Source: a bacterium (lineage in GTDB: Bacteria > Patescibacteriota > Minisyncoccia > Moranbacterales > UBA2206). From it: a DNA stretch of 49,443 nt. Under the pieces are notes generated by a model that saw only the letters and a program-made list of their open reading frames with translations, made no database searches and had not been told where the DNA came from. Below are positions 26,863 to 37,269 of the stretch, piece after piece. Position numbers and translations under genes: made by a program. Numbering within the stretch: position 1 is the stretch's first letter; each line of letters starts with the position of its first letter. Where the stretch lies: the NCBI GenBank assembly GCA_029567195.1, contig JAKQLJ010000017.1, positions 1-49,443 of the forward strand. Direction: 5' to 3'.

Positions 26863-27630
26863 ATGAAATTAAAAATATTACTTCCCCCGCTACTTATCGT
26901 AGGCATTATAATAGTCGCCATCTGGATGGTTTATCCGGCCTATACCAACGGGGCGGATGGCTTCAAGGAAAAAAGGGCGGAGCTGAAAGCGGAAGAGGAA
27001 AAACTGACCAATGTGGAGAATAAGATTGAGAATGTAAAGAAGCTTTCCGCTCAACTTTCTTCCATTACTGATAAAAAAGAAGAAATTGTTTCCTACATTC
27101 CGGAAACTATAAAAGAGGAACAAATAATCGACAATGTCAATTTTATTGCCGGAGAAGAAGGGTTGTCTGTCAAGAATATTTCCGTTGTCCAGCCTAAAGC
27201 CAAAGCCGTTGATACGGAGATGACGGACGAAGAGCTGGAAGCTTCCGGTCTTGAAGTGCCGGCAATAAAGAAACCGGAAGCCACCCTTTTTGATGTCGAG
27301 GTTTCTATGGTGGGGAATTATGATAAGATAAAAAACTTTTTGGACAAAGTTCATCGTTTTCATCGCTTTAAACGTTTTGATACGATAGAGATAAAAAAAT
27401 ATGCTTCTGAAAAAGAAGGAGATACGGTTTCTGGCTTACAATTGGACGCCGTTCTTAGTTTTAATTTTTACAAAAAATCAAATAAACCGGCGGATATGGA
27501 AGATCCGGTCTTTGCCAATGGCAACTTCAGCGGATTGCAAATTGTTGATGATATAAAAAACAAGAAAAATATCAGCATGTTGAAAATGGAAGCCGAGCAA
27601 GCCGGTCGAGTTGATCCATTTTCTCCCTAA
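26863..27630 (+). CDS. pilO: PilO-like protein
   Basis: Single TM, coiled coil, VSMVGNYDKIKNFLDKVHRFHRFKRFDTIEIKK. Confidence 0.8.
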   Translation: MKLKILLPPLLIVGIIIVAIWMVYPAYTNGADGFKEKRAELKAEEEKLTNVENKIENVKKLSAQLSSITDKKEEIVSYIPETIKEEQIIDNVNFIAGEEGLSVKNISVVQPKAKAVDTEMTDEELEASGLEVPAIKKPEATLFDVEVSMVGNYDKIKNFLDKVHRFHRFKRFDTIEIKKYASEKEGDTVSGLQLDAVLSFNFYKKSNKPADMEDPVFANGNFSGLQIVDDIKNKKNISMLKMEAEQAGRVDPFSP

Positions 27631-27633
27631 TTA

Positions 27634-29370
27634 ATGATGAATAACGACAGCCAAAATACCAATAAGCAGAAAGACGATCCCGCTATTAGTGGAAAATCCA
27701 TTGCGGATGATTTTTCTGTTTCTCTGAAAAAGGAATCTGGAGCGGCAACAGAAAAAAATAAGGAAAAAAAAATTTCCATTGCCGTCCTGAACGAATTGCC
27801 GGCTAAAGTCAAAAACGACGTCATTAATCTTATCCCGGAAGAAGTAGCCAGGAAATATAAGATTGCCGCTTTTGAAAAAAAAGGGAATTTGGTGAAAATT
27901 GCGGCAGTAGATCCGCAGGATATAAACGCTCTCAACGCCTTGCGTTTTGTGGCGGAAAAGGAAGAAATTGAATTGGATATTTATCAAACCTCTGAAGGGA
28001 TTTTTGAAGACATTCTGAATTTTTATAGCGGTCCGAGCGAAATGATAAAAAAGGCGGTTACGTCTTTTAAACAGGGAAATGTTGATGACTTGGAAATAAC
28101 AGGGATAAAAAAAACTTCAGAAAAAGAAATATTAAAAGATGCCCCGCTGGCCAAATTGGTTCAGGTAGTAATCAGCCATGCCATTGAAGGAAAAGCCAGC
28201 GATATCCATATCGAACCGATGGAAGGGGATTACAGGGTGCGTTTCAGAGTGGATGGAATTTTGCATGTCAGCCTTGTTTTGCCCAAAGAAATTGGTCCGG
28301 CGGTAATTTCAAGAATTAAAATTCTGGCCAATCTGAAGATTGATGAAAAAAGGAAGCCGCAGGATGGACGTTTTCGGCTTAACAATGAAGGCAAGGATAT
28401 AGATTTTCGCGTTTCCACTTTGCCGGTCATAGACGGGGAGAAGGTGGTGATGAGAATTTTAGACAAGGAAGGCGGCGTGGCTAATATAGAATCTTTGGGA
28501 CTGGTCGGAGAAGCCCTGGAGAATATGAAGCTGGCTATCAGGGAAACTTACGGGATGATTTTGATAACCGGGCCGACCGGTAGTGGAAAATCAACCACGC
28601 TTTATGCTCTTTTGAAGATATTGAACAGCGAGGAAAGAAATATCGTAACTCTGGAAGATCCGATTGAATATAATATTGAAGGGCTGAACCAAAGCCAGAT
28701 AAAACCGGAAATAGGTTACACTTTCGCTTCCGGTCTGAGAACCATTCTTCGTCAGGATCCGAATGTCATAATGGTGGGAGAAATCAGAGATGCCGAGACG
28801 GCGGAATTGGCTGTTCACGCCGCGCTTACGGGGCATTTGATGTTTTCCACCCTCCATACCAATACGGCCATTGGCGCTATTCCGAGATTGATTGTTATGG
28901 GCATTGAGCCGTTTTTGCTCTCTTCATCTCTAAGGTTGGTAGTGGCACAAAGACTGGTGAGAAGAATTTGTGAAGACTGCAAGGAAAAAAAAGAAGTTCC
29001 GGATTCGGTCAAGAAAAAAGTAATGGAAGAAATTAGCCGTATTTCCAAGGAAGAATTAAAAAAACAAGGGCTGGATTTGGAAAAGGGCATTGATTTTTAT
29101 CACGGAAAAGGCTGTGACAAGTGCAACGGCACCGGGCTGAAAGGGCGAGTGGCTATTTATGAAGTGATTCCGGTTAATGAAAATGTAAAAAATATCATTA
29201 CTGAAAAAAGGGGGAATGAAGAATTGATAACCAAAGAAAGAGATGCTTTGGGAGTTCTGACGATAAAGCAAGACGGACTTATAAAAATAGTAAAAGGACT
29301 TACTACCATCGAAGAGGTGGAGCGAGTGACGGAAGGCAGTATCACTTTATCAGAAGAAAATGATGCTTAA
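27634..29370 (+). CDS. pilB: Type IV pilus assembly ATPase PilB/GspE
   Basis: GPTGSGKSTTLYALL, TLEDPIEYNI, GEIRDAETAELAVHAALTGH, CxxC zinc motifs. Confidence 0.96.
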   Translation: MMNNDSQNTNKQKDDPAISGKSIADDFSVSLKKESGAATEKNKEKKISIAVLNELPAKVKNDVINLIPEEVARKYKIAAFEKKGNLVKIAAVDPQDINALNALRFVAEKEEIELDIYQTSEGIFEDILNFYSGPSEMIKKAVTSFKQGNVDDLEITGIKKTSEKEILKDAPLAKLVQVVISHAIEGKASDIHIEPMEGDYRVRFRVDGILHVSLVLPKEIGPAVISRIKILANLKIDEKRKPQDGRFRLNNEGKDIDFRVSTLPVIDGEKVVMRILDKEGGVANIESLGLVGEALENMKLAIRETYGMILITGPTGSGKSTTLYALLKILNSEERNIVTLEDPIEYNIEGLNQSQIKPEIGYTFASGLRTILRQDPNVIMVGEIRDAETAELAVHAALTGHLMFSTLHTNTAIGAIPRLIVMGIEPFLLSSSLRLVVAQRLVRRICEDCKEKKEVPDSVKKKVMEEISRISKEELKKQGLDLEKGIDFYHGKGCDKCNGTGLKGRVAIYEVIPVNENVKNIITEKRGNEELITKERDALGVLTIKQDGLIKIVKGLTTIEEVERVTEGSITLSEENDA

Positions 29371-29404
29371 TCAAATTTAATAATAAGGTAAGGAATAAAA
29401 AAGT

Positions 29405-29776
29405 ATGGCGCAAAGAATAATGGTGGTTGAAGACGATTCTTTTGTGATGGATATCTATCAGACCAAGTTAACCCAGGAAGGGTATGAAGTTATTTCTGCC
29501 AGCAATGGTATCGAGGCGATTAAGAAACTGGAAGAGAATAAAAAGCCCGAGCTTATCCTTTTGGATATAATTATGCCCTATATGGACGGCTTGGAAGTTC
29601 TGAGAAAAATAAAAAATAACAAAAATTGGAAAAAAATTCCGATCATTCTTTTGACTAATTTGAGCCAGAAAGAAGAAGTGCAGGAAGGCTTGAAGCTGGG
29701 AGCCAAGGATTATCTGATAAAATCCCACTTCACGCCATCAGAGGTTTTGGAAAAAATAAAAATAGCCTTAAAATAA
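29405..29776 (+). CDS. CheY-like response regulator
   Basis: MVVEDDSFVMDIY...LILLDIIMPYMDGLEVL...ILLTNLSQKEE...GAKDYLIKS. Confidence 0.94.
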   Translation: MAQRIMVVEDDSFVMDIYQTKLTQEGYEVISASNGIEAIKKLEENKKPELILLDIIMPYMDGLEVLRKIKNNKNWKKIPIILLTNLSQKEEVQEGLKLGAKDYLIKSHFTPSEVLEKIKIALK

Positions 29777-29785
29777 AATAATTTT

Positions 29786-30856
29786 ATGATTCATGCCGAG
29801 CAAAAAATAAAAAACCTGTTGCGATTGGTGGCCCAGCAGGGAGCTTCCGATCTTCATCTGACTGTCGGACGCCATCCTACCTTTAGGATTGACGGCAAGC
29901 TGATTCCTTTTATGGAAGACGAAATATTGACGCCGGCCGTTACCAAGGAAATTTGCGGAGTGATTTTGAGCGAAGAAGGGCAAAAAAAACTTAATGCGGA
30001 GGGCCAAACAGATTTTTCTTATAATTTTGAGGATAAGGTGCGCTTCAGGGTTAACGCTTTTTTTCAACAAGGGTATATCAGCATTGCCTTTCGTCTTATT
30101 CCGCGGGAAATAAAAACTTTGCAAGAATTGAATATGCCGGAAGGGCTGTATGACTTTACCAAGTTTTCTCAAGGATTGTTTTTGGTAGTCGGTCCGGTGG
30201 GACACGGAAAATCCACCACGCTGGCGGCGATGATTAATGAAATAAACCACAACCAGGAAAAACACATCGTTACCATCGAAGACCCGATAGAATATGTTTA
30301 TGAGCAGGACAGGTGCATTATAAACCAGCGGGAAGTTTATCAGGATTCCCAGTCTTTTCAGGCCGCTCTCAAATCTGTTTTCCGGGAGGACGCCAATGTG
30401 GTTTTGGTTGGTGAAATGCGGGATCTCGATACCATAAGCACGGCCATTACGGCGGCGGAAACAGGACATTTGATTTTTGCCACTCTTCATACCAATGATT
30501 GTCCGCAAACTATAGACAGAATCATCGATGTTTTTCCGGCTCATCAGCAAAATCAGGTCAGGAGCCAGTTGGCCAATGTTCTTCTGGGGGTCATTTCCCA
30601 GCGTTTGATTTCCAGGATAGACGGGGGACGAGTGCCGGCGGTGGAGATAATGCTTAAAAATCATGCCGTAGAAAATTTGATACGAGAGAACAAGTCTTAT
30701 CAGATTGACAATGTGATCGAAACCAGTTCCGATCAGGGCATGATCAGCATGGATAAATCGCTGGCCAGCCTTGTCAAACAGGGGATAGTTTCCATCGATA
30801 GCGCAACTGCTTATGCCAAAGATCCGAAGAATTTCCAGTCGATGTTAAAAATATAG
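29786..30856 (+). CDS. pilT: Pilus retraction ATPase PilT
   Basis: GPVGHGKSTTLAAMI, TIEDPIEYVY, GEMRDLDTISTAITAAETGHLIFATLHTN. Confidence 0.95.
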   Translation: MIHAEQKIKNLLRLVAQQGASDLHLTVGRHPTFRIDGKLIPFMEDEILTPAVTKEICGVILSEEGQKKLNAEGQTDFSYNFEDKVRFRVNAFFQQGYISIAFRLIPREIKTLQELNMPEGLYDFTKFSQGLFLVVGPVGHGKSTTLAAMINEINHNQEKHIVTIEDPIEYVYEQDRCIINQREVYQDSQSFQAALKSVFREDANVVLVGEMRDLDTISTAITAAETGHLIFATLHTNDCPQTIDRIIDVFPAHQQNQVRSQLANVLLGVISQRLISRIDGGRVPAVEIMLKNHAVENLIRENKSYQIDNVIETSSDQGMISMDKSLASLVKQGIVSIDSATAYAKDPKNFQSMLKI

Positions 30857-30950
30857 ATGAAAAAAGTTTCTTAGAATGGTTGATTAGTTGGTTTTGTGTT
30901 AAAATAAAAATATACAAAATCGGGTAAAATTTTAAACTAACAAAAATAAA

Positions 30951-32162
30951 ATGAAATTTGTTTTTAAAGCCAAAGATAAAACGGGAAATTTACGGGAAGG
31001 AACAATCGAAGCGGCAAGCAACGAGGCGGCTCTTTCCGTTCTCCAAAAAAACGGCCTCTTTCCGGTCAGCATAGCGGAAGAAAAAGAGGGAGACTCATTT
31101 AAAAAAATAATTTTAAAATATTATGACCGGGTAACATCCAAGGAGCTGGCTATCTTTTTCAGGCAACTGGCCATCCTGATTGAAGCCCGGGTTCCCATTG
31201 TAGCTTCGATTACCGCCATCAGCGAACAGACAGTCAATCTCTATTTTAAAAAAATTCTCAAAGAAGCCATAAACGACATTGATGACGGCTTGGCTCTTTC
31301 TGACGCCCTGGCCAAACATGGCGATGTTTTTTCAACTCTTTCAATAAACATAATAAAAGCCGGGGAAACATCGGGAAATCTAAAAAAATCAGTGGAATAT
31401 GTGGCGGATAACATTGAAAAAAATAACGCCTTAACCAGCAGGGTTCGTTCCGCTCTGATGTATCCGGCTATCGTTTTGGTGGTTTTCTTCATCATTGGTT
31501 TTATCGCCGTTTCTTTTTTGATTCCCAAACTGACGGCTATCATTAAAGAGCTTAACGCCGATGTGCCTTGGTATACCCAGATAGTTATAACGGTCGGTGA
31601 TTTTATGTCTATGTATTGGTGGGCGGTGGCGATTGTTATTTTGGGGTTTTTCGGCGGAATCCTTTATTATATAAAAACCGAAGCAGGAAAAAAGGAGTGG
31701 GATCAGATAAAAATCAGACTGCCTATTGCGGGCGTGATTTTTCGGTATGTCTACATCACCCGTTTTGCTGAAAATCTGGCGGTTCTTCTCACCGGCGGCA
31801 TTCCTATTCTCAGAGCCTTGACCGTTGTCAGTTCGGTTATAAACAACACTGTCTATGAAGCCATTATCCTTCGGACAGCCGAGGAAGTGAAAGTGGGCGG
31901 CAATATGAGCGATGTTTTGAAACGCAGTCCGCTCATTCCGCCGGTTGTGTCGCATATGATAAAAATCGGAGAAGAATCCGGGCAAATAGACACCGTGCTT
32001 AATCATGTGGCGAAATTTTATGATCAGGAAACGGAGATGATGACCAAAAATCTCTCCACTCTTATTGAACCGGTGCTGATGGTCATTATCGGAATAGCAG
32101 TCGGATTTATGGCCTTTGCGATCCTGATGCCGATTTATAACATTGCCGGACAGATAAAATAA
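30951..32162 (+). CDS. pilC: Type IV pilus inner membrane platform PilC/GspF
   Basis: Duplicated FRQLAILIEARVPI / FAENLAVLLTGGIPILRAL, EPVLMVIIGIAVGFMAFAILMPIYN. Confidence 0.95.
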   Translation: MKFVFKAKDKTGNLREGTIEAASNEAALSVLQKNGLFPVSIAEEKEGDSFKKIILKYYDRVTSKELAIFFRQLAILIEARVPIVASITAISEQTVNLYFKKILKEAINDIDDGLALSDALAKHGDVFSTLSINIIKAGETSGNLKKSVEYVADNIEKNNALTSRVRSALMYPAIVLVVFFIIGFIAVSFLIPKLTAIIKELNADVPWYTQIVITVGDFMSMYWWAVAIVILGFFGGILYYIKTEAGKKEWDQIKIRLPIAGVIFRYVYITRFAENLAVLLTGGIPILRALTVVSSVINNTVYEAIILRTAEEVKVGGNMSDVLKRSPLIPPVVSHMIKIGEESGQIDTVLNHVAKFYDQETEMMTKNLSTLIEPVLMVIIGIAVGFMAFAILMPIYNIAGQIK

Positions 32163-32275
32163 ACAAAGAGCAATGAACAAAGAACAATGATCAATGAACA
32201 ATGAACAGGGGACAAAGAACAATGAACAATGATCAATGAACAATAAATAAAGGACAAAGAGCAATGAACAAAAAG
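32163..32275. repeat. Degenerate tandem repeat (AACAATGAACAA / GATCAATGAACAATGA)
   Basis: Recurrent ACAATGAACAA/ACAATGATCAATGA words between pilC and the pilins. Confidence 0.7.
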
Positions 32276-32437
32276 GCAGAAGCGAAAGGATAGTCGTGAT
32301 TTATAAATTGATAAATGACCTTATTAAAGAAAATAATATTAAAATGAAGAATAGAAAAAAAGAGTCGGAAGCGCAATGAAAAATTTCTGCTTTCTGCTTC
32401 TTACTTCTTTCTTCTTACCTAGAGAGGCGGTGATATT

Positions 32438-32881
32438 ATGGCTAAAAAGAAAACTAAAAAGAAAAAAGGCTTTACTTTGATCGAACTTTTGATTGTTATC
32501 GCGATTATTGGAATTTTAGCTTCAATAGTTCTGGTAAGTTTAACTAGCGCACGAGAAAAAGCTAATATTGCGGCTTACAAATCGCAAGTGAGTTCTTTAG
32601 CCGCGGCTCTTGTCATTGAATGTGATACGAGAATTTTAGCAATTAATAATATTAATGCTATGCTACCTCCTGTAGCAAATAGAAAAGTTCAAGGCATTGT
32701 CATTTATGCTGGAAATACTGCCGCTAATTGTTCCAATACTGGAACTGGAGTTTTTGATGTAGGATTGAGATCTATTGAAATTGGTACTTCTGCAGCAGCG
32801 ACTGCTTGTGAAACAGCGCCTTCGGCAACTGAAGGAACCCATATTACTAATACCGGCGTTACTTTTCCCGCAGGCTGTTAA
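32438..32881 (+). CDS. Type IV pilin (copy 1)
   Basis: Prepilin motif [29 protein letters not shown]. Confidence 0.95.
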   Translation: MAKKKTKKKKGFTLIELLIVIAIIGILASIVLVSLTSAREKANIAAYKSQVSSLAAALVIECDTRILAINNINAMLPPVANRKVQGIVIYAGNTAANCSNTGTGVFDVGLRSIEIGTSAAATACETAPSATEGTHITNTGVTFPAGC

Positions 32882-32939
32882 TTTTCTGTGAAGATTATTT
32901 TTTGAATAAAAATAATTAATTTAGAACGGAGGTGATATT

Positions 32940-33359
32940 ATGGCTAAAAAGAAAACTAAAAAGAAAAAAGGCTTTACTTTGATCGAGCTTTTGATTGTTA
33001 TCGCGATCATTGGAATTTTAGCTTCAATAGTTTTGGTAAGTTTAACTAGCGCACGAGAAAAAGCTAATGTTGCTACCTACAAATCGCAAGTGAGTTCTTT
33101 AGCCGCGGCTCTTGTCATTGATTGTGATACTGATCTTTTAACTGATGCTATAATTACTACGCATATAGCTACTATGGGTACTAACAATAAAGTAACTCCT
33201 GGAGCTATATCTGAAAATTCCTGCGGATCGAGTGGAACAGGAGAATTTACGGTAGCAGTCAGTTCAATAGAATTAGGATCTTCTGCAGCAGCAACTGCTT
33301 GTGAAAGCGCTGGTGGATCCATAACAGAGTCAGGCGTAACATTTCCTGCTGGTTGCTAA
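32940..33359 (+). CDS. Type IV pilin (copy 2)
   Basis: First ~60 aa nearly identical to copy 1; divergent C-terminus. Confidence 0.95.
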   Translation: MAKKKTKKKKGFTLIELLIVIAIIGILASIVLVSLTSAREKANVATYKSQVSSLAAALVIDCDTDLLTDAIITTHIATMGTNNKVTPGAISENSCGSSGTGEFTVAVSSIELGSSAAATACESAGGSITESGVTFPAGC

Positions 33360-33471
33360 CGCACGTTTAATTTGAAAATTTTTATGCTTGCCAATGATAT
33401 GTATTTGGCAAGCAGGTATAGTTTTTAAACTAGTAAACGAGGAAGGGCAACGGAGTAAATCAATTATTAGG

Positions 33472-33813
33472 ATGAATCAGGGAATCAAGCATCTTATCAT
33501 ATTCTTATTCAACTTGGCGTTGCTTTTTGCAACGCTTTTTGTGCCTAGACAAGTTGATAACAAGGAGCAGATGAAAAATGTAAGACTGGGTTATCCTGTG
33601 GCGTTTGTTTCCCAGGATTTTTCTTATTATAATAAATATTTTTCTTTCTTTCCGAATTGGCAAAAATTTAATCCCCAAAATAAGAATTGCCCTTATAAAA
33701 TTATCCCTGTAAATCTCATTATATCAATGGCTACAGTTTTTGCTTTGCTTGAATTTTTTATTTGTATTATAGAAATTATTCATATTAAAATTTTTTTTAG
33801 AGAAGTTAACTGA
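33472..33813 (+). CDS. Hypothetical membrane protein
   Basis: Two TM segments; internal ATG 33472 is the likelier start (track starts at 33388). Confidence 0.5.
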   Translation: MNQGIKHLIIFLFNLALLFATLFVPRQVDNKEQMKNVRLGYPVAFVSQDFSYYNKYFSFFPNWQKFNPQNKNCPYKIIPVNLIISMATVFALLEFFICIIEIIHIKIFFREVN

Positions 33814-33873
33814 TTCTACAAATAGCAAAAAACTATTTTTTATGATATGATAAAGACATAAAATAAATCAAAA

Positions 33874-34671
33874 ATGACTAGTATCATATTTCTTTTGTTA
33901 GGACTTATTTTCGGAAGCTTTTTAAATGTGGTGGTTTACAGAATCGGCGTGGCGGAAGACATTCTGGGGCGATCGTATTGTCCAAAATGCAAGAAAAAAA
34001 TAAAATGGTATGATAACATTCCGGTTATCAGTTTTATCATGCTCAAATTCCAGTGCAGAGAATGTGGAAAAAAAATATCATGGCAATATCCGATGGTGGA
34101 AATTGCCACCGGCATCCTGTTTGCTCTGGTGGGAGCTAATTTTTTTTCCGCCATTGATCCTGCCACATGGATGCCGACTTTCTATTATCTGGGTATTGTC
34201 AGTTTTTTAATGGTTGTTTTGGTTTACGATTTTATACATATGGAAATTCCCTCCACTGTTCTTTGGGCCGGAATTGCCTGGACTGTTTTTTTCAATCTCA
34301 TTTTTGATTGGTATAGCCTTAGCTGGTCGGTTCCGTTGGAAAGCGCCATTTATTCCGGAGTGTTGGCGGCTTTTGTGTCATTCGTCTTCTTTTTTCTGAT
34401 GGTGGTTTTTTCGCGGGAAAAATGGATGGGTCTGGGGGATGCCTATCTGGTTATTTTTCTTGGAATGATAACCGGCTGGCCGGAGATATTATTGGCTCTT
34501 TTTTTGGCCTTTGCTATTGGCGCGATTTGTGGCATAATTCTAATAGGGATGAAGAAAAAGAAAATAAAAAGCCAAATTCCTTTTGCTCCTTTTTTGGCCT
34601 TGGGAACATTGATAACAATTTTTTTCTATCAGGCAATAGTTAATTGGTATTTTGGTCTGGTTGCTTTTTAA
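33874..34671 (+). CDS. pilD: Prepilin peptidase (PilD)
   Basis: GSFLNVVVYR, CPKCKKKIKWYDNIPVISF, GLGDAYLVIFLGMITGWP. Confidence 0.95.
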   Translation: MTSIIFLLLGLIFGSFLNVVVYRIGVAEDILGRSYCPKCKKKIKWYDNIPVISFIMLKFQCRECGKKISWQYPMVEIATGILFALVGANFFSAIDPATWMPTFYYLGIVSFLMVVLVYDFIHMEIPSTVLWAGIAWTVFFNLIFDWYSLSWSVPLESAIYSGVLAAFVSFVFFFLMVVFSREKWMGLGDAYLVIFLGMITGWPEILLALFLAFAIGAICGIILIGMKKKKIKSQIPFAPFLALGTLITIFFYQAIVNWYFGLVAF

Positions 34672-34678
34672 ATAAATT

Positions 34679-35260
34679 ATGAAAAAAGATAAAAATAAAA
34701 ACAGAGGATTTACTCTTTTGGAGGTGATGATTGTTATCGCTATTGTCGGCATAATGTCGGCGTTGGTTTTAATTAACTTTAATTCTACAAAAAATAATGC
34801 GCGCGTAAAAGCATCGCAAAGAGAAGTGGCTTCCGCTATAAAGCTGGCGCATAGTTATGCCCTTCAAGGTAAAACCCAGCCCAGATGGGACGGGGAAATG
34901 GTTACTCCTTGCGGCTACGGAATATATTTCATTCCTGCTTCCGAAGGAGAAAATATAACACGATACAGATTATTCTATAATATGCCAGGCGGTGCTTCCT
35001 GTGATGATTTAAACAAACTTGCTAAGAATCGCAGGTTCATAGAAGGGGAATCAAAGACGGAAGAGATTCAAACTCTGGAAAGCGGCGTTTATTTAAGATT
35101 TTCTTCCGGCCGGCAAGTCTACTTTACTGTTCCCCATGGAGAAACATACAGCGGCGCCGGGGGTGCTCTTGGCTCTGCGGTAACTATGACGGTGAGAATT
35201 GGAAGCACTGAAAAAACCATAACCATTAATCCCGGCGGACTGGTAGAGGAAAGCGATTAA
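34679..35260 (+). CDS. GspH/FimT-like pseudopilin
   Basis: RGFTLLEVMIVIAIVGIMSALVLI. Confidence 0.88.
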   Translation: MKKDKNKNRGFTLLEVMIVIAIVGIMSALVLINFNSTKNNARVKASQREVASAIKLAHSYALQGKTQPRWDGEMVTPCGYGIYFIPASEGENITRYRLFYNMPGGASCDDLNKLAKNRRFIEGESKTEEIQTLESGVYLRFSSGRQVYFTVPHGETYSGAGGALGSAVTMTVRIGSTEKTITINPGGLVEESD

Positions 35261-35264
35261 AAAA

Positions 35265-35813
35265 ATGAAAATAGGAAAAATCAAAAACAAAAAAGGATTA
35301 TTTGCCGGCAAGCGAGGATTTTCTCTTCTGGAGGCCATACTTTCTGTTTTTATAGTAAGTGTAGGATTGGTAGCCGTCATGTCTCTTCTTACAGCCAGCA
35401 TAAAAGAAACTCTTGGTAGCCGTAGCCAGCAAGTGGCTTCTCTTTTGGCTCAAGAAGGAGTAGAGCTTGTCAGAAACATACGCGATAACAATTGGGCAAG
35501 GCAATTGGACGATAGTTTTAATGGCATTGATGCGGCCAATAATTGCACCATTGCTTATAACTCCACACTAAGTTGCAGTGGGGACTACAAACTTTCCCGA
35601 AATACAAGCGGATATTATGTCCACAACAGCAATCTTCCGGATACGAGATTTTCCAGAAAAATCATAATATCGGGAGGAGCCAACGTCAGAAGAATTATCA
35701 GCATGGTGGTCTGGGACAGGGATGATTTTCCCGGTAGTGTTGATGGATGCACAACAAAAAACAAATGCTCTTATGCGGAAATAACCTTAACCAAATGGGG
35801 AGGAAATGATTAA
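35265..35813 (+). CDS. PilV-like minor pilin
   Basis: KRGFSLLEAILSVFIVSVGLVAVMSLLTASI. Confidence 0.85.
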   Translation: MKIGKIKNKKGLFAGKRGFSLLEAILSVFIVSVGLVAVMSLLTASIKETLGSRSQQVASLLAQEGVELVRNIRDNNWARQLDDSFNGIDAANNCTIAYNSTLSCSGDYKLSRNTSGYYVHNSNLPDTRFSRKIIISGGANVRRIISMVVWDRDDFPGSVDGCTTKNKCSYAEITLTKWGGND

Positions 35814-36483
35814 TAATAAAAAAATGGTTAATTTCAGAAATATAAACAAAATAAAAAACAATAAGAAAAAAACAAGAACTGCGCCTGTCGGCAAGCGGGG
35901 ATTTTCACTTGTGGAAATGCTTGTCGCTCTTTTCATTTTTTCCTTGGTAATGATGACGGTTGTTTCTGTCTTTGCCTCTTTCGTTTCCAATAGAAAAAAA
36001 ATAGGAAATGTCCAACGTGATTTGGAAAACGGACGGACAGCCATAGAACTTATGGCTAAAAACATCCGAATGAGTTGCGGAGTAGGCATCGGATACGTTT
36101 CTTCCGGCGAGGAAACGACCGGCAGCGCCCTTTTTATGTATAATAACTCCCAAGGCAAGTGTTTAATTTACCAATTTCAAAACGGAAATTTGAAGAGTTC
36201 ATCGGCTCCTATTGAAGCCCCTCCAGGATCGGAAAATGAGCCTTGTCCATATGATTGCCGGCCGGTAAATGCAGGATATAGTAATTGGAAAACGCTAGTT
36301 TCCTCCAATATTCAAGCCGGAGAGTTCAGGATAGTAAAAACTGATCGCGAACCTGCCAGTGTTGACGGCGATCCACGAGTTGTTGGCAAGGCTACGATAT
36401 TAATGTCTATTGGCGCAGATATGCCGGTCACGCTTCAAACAACCGTGTCTCATCGTGACTATGAAGAATTGGCTCCTAATTAA
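35806..36483 (+). CDS. PilW/GspJ-like minor pilin
   Basis: KRGFSLVEMLVALFIFSLVMMTVVSVFASF. Confidence 0.85.
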   Translation: MINNKKMVNFRNINKIKNNKKKTRTAPVGKRGFSLVEMLVALFIFSLVMMTVVSVFASFVSNRKKIGNVQRDLENGRTAIELMAKNIRMSCGVGIGYVSSGEETTGSALFMYNNSQGKCLIYQFQNGNLKSSSAPIEAPPGSENEPCPYDCRPVNAGYSNWKTLVSSNIQAGEFRIVKTDREPASVDGDPRVVGKATILMSIGADMPVTLQTTVSHRDYEELAPN

Positions 36484-36534
36484 TTTTGGGTTTAATTTAT
36501 CCCTCATCATCAAGGGGAAGGGGGAAACAAAAAA

Positions 36535-37251
36535 ATGAAAAAGCACAAAGCATCCATTCTGGTTGTATCTTTAATAATTTTGGGAGCGATTTTAGTTATT
36601 GCTCTTAGCATCTCTCTGGTCTCGATAAAGGAAAGAAAGGCATCCATCGGAGGCGGAAGAACCAATCTGGCTTACCAAGCGGCGGAAACCGGGGTGGAAA
36701 CGGTTTTGAATTATCTTACCAGTAATTCCTACGAATTAGTCAATAAATTGCCTAATTGCGATACTGAAACTGGAAAAATTTTTGATCCCAGCACTGATAA
36801 GAGATACGAAGTAGTTTTAAAAAATGATGATGGAGACATTGTTCCTTGTAACAGCGATGACACTGTCAAGGTGGGCGATATTACCAGTATCAAATCCACA
36901 GGATTAGTCGATCCTAATAACCGACGGGCGATTGAAGCGGCCGTGGCGGCGGGAAGTTTAAAATGCAGGAGAATTACTAAAGAATCTGAATCTAGCGGAG
37001 GTCTTGTAGCCAGTGCTGTTTGTGATACCGGGGAATTTGTTCTTACCGGTGGAGGACGGTGTGAAACAGGAACCAATTTTTGCGGAAGATCCGGTTCGGG
37101 TGTTGTCGGATCAATGAATTACAGCCGGCCATATAACAACTATCATGAATGGCGCGTTGATTGCAACGCTCAAGATGATACCGGAGAAGCTTGCGCCGAA
37201 GCTTTTGCTGTTTGTTGCCAAAGCAATCCGTTAGCCATCAGTTTTGAATAA
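36535..37251 (+). CDS. PilX-like protein
   Basis: KASILVVSLIILGAILVIALSISLVSIKERKASIGG; tandem paralogue of the next gene. Confidence 0.7.
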   Translation: MKKHKASILVVSLIILGAILVIALSISLVSIKERKASIGGGRTNLAYQAAETGVETVLNYLTSNSYELVNKLPNCDTETGKIFDPSTDKRYEVVLKNDDGDIVPCNSDDTVKVGDITSIKSTGLVDPNNRRAIEAAVAAGSLKCRRITKESESSGGLVASAVCDTGEFVLTGGGRCETGTNFCGRSGSGVVGSMNYSRPYNNYHEWRVDCNAQDDTGEACAEAFAVCCQSNPLAISFE

Positions 37252-37269
37252 TTTTTTAAAAATAAAAAT

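Noticed and set aside
32163-32275. ACAATGAACAA repeats as CRISPR or the antisense ORF 31431-32264 as a gene
   Set aside because: No spacer structure; the antisense ORF is the complement of pilC plus the low-complexity repeat.
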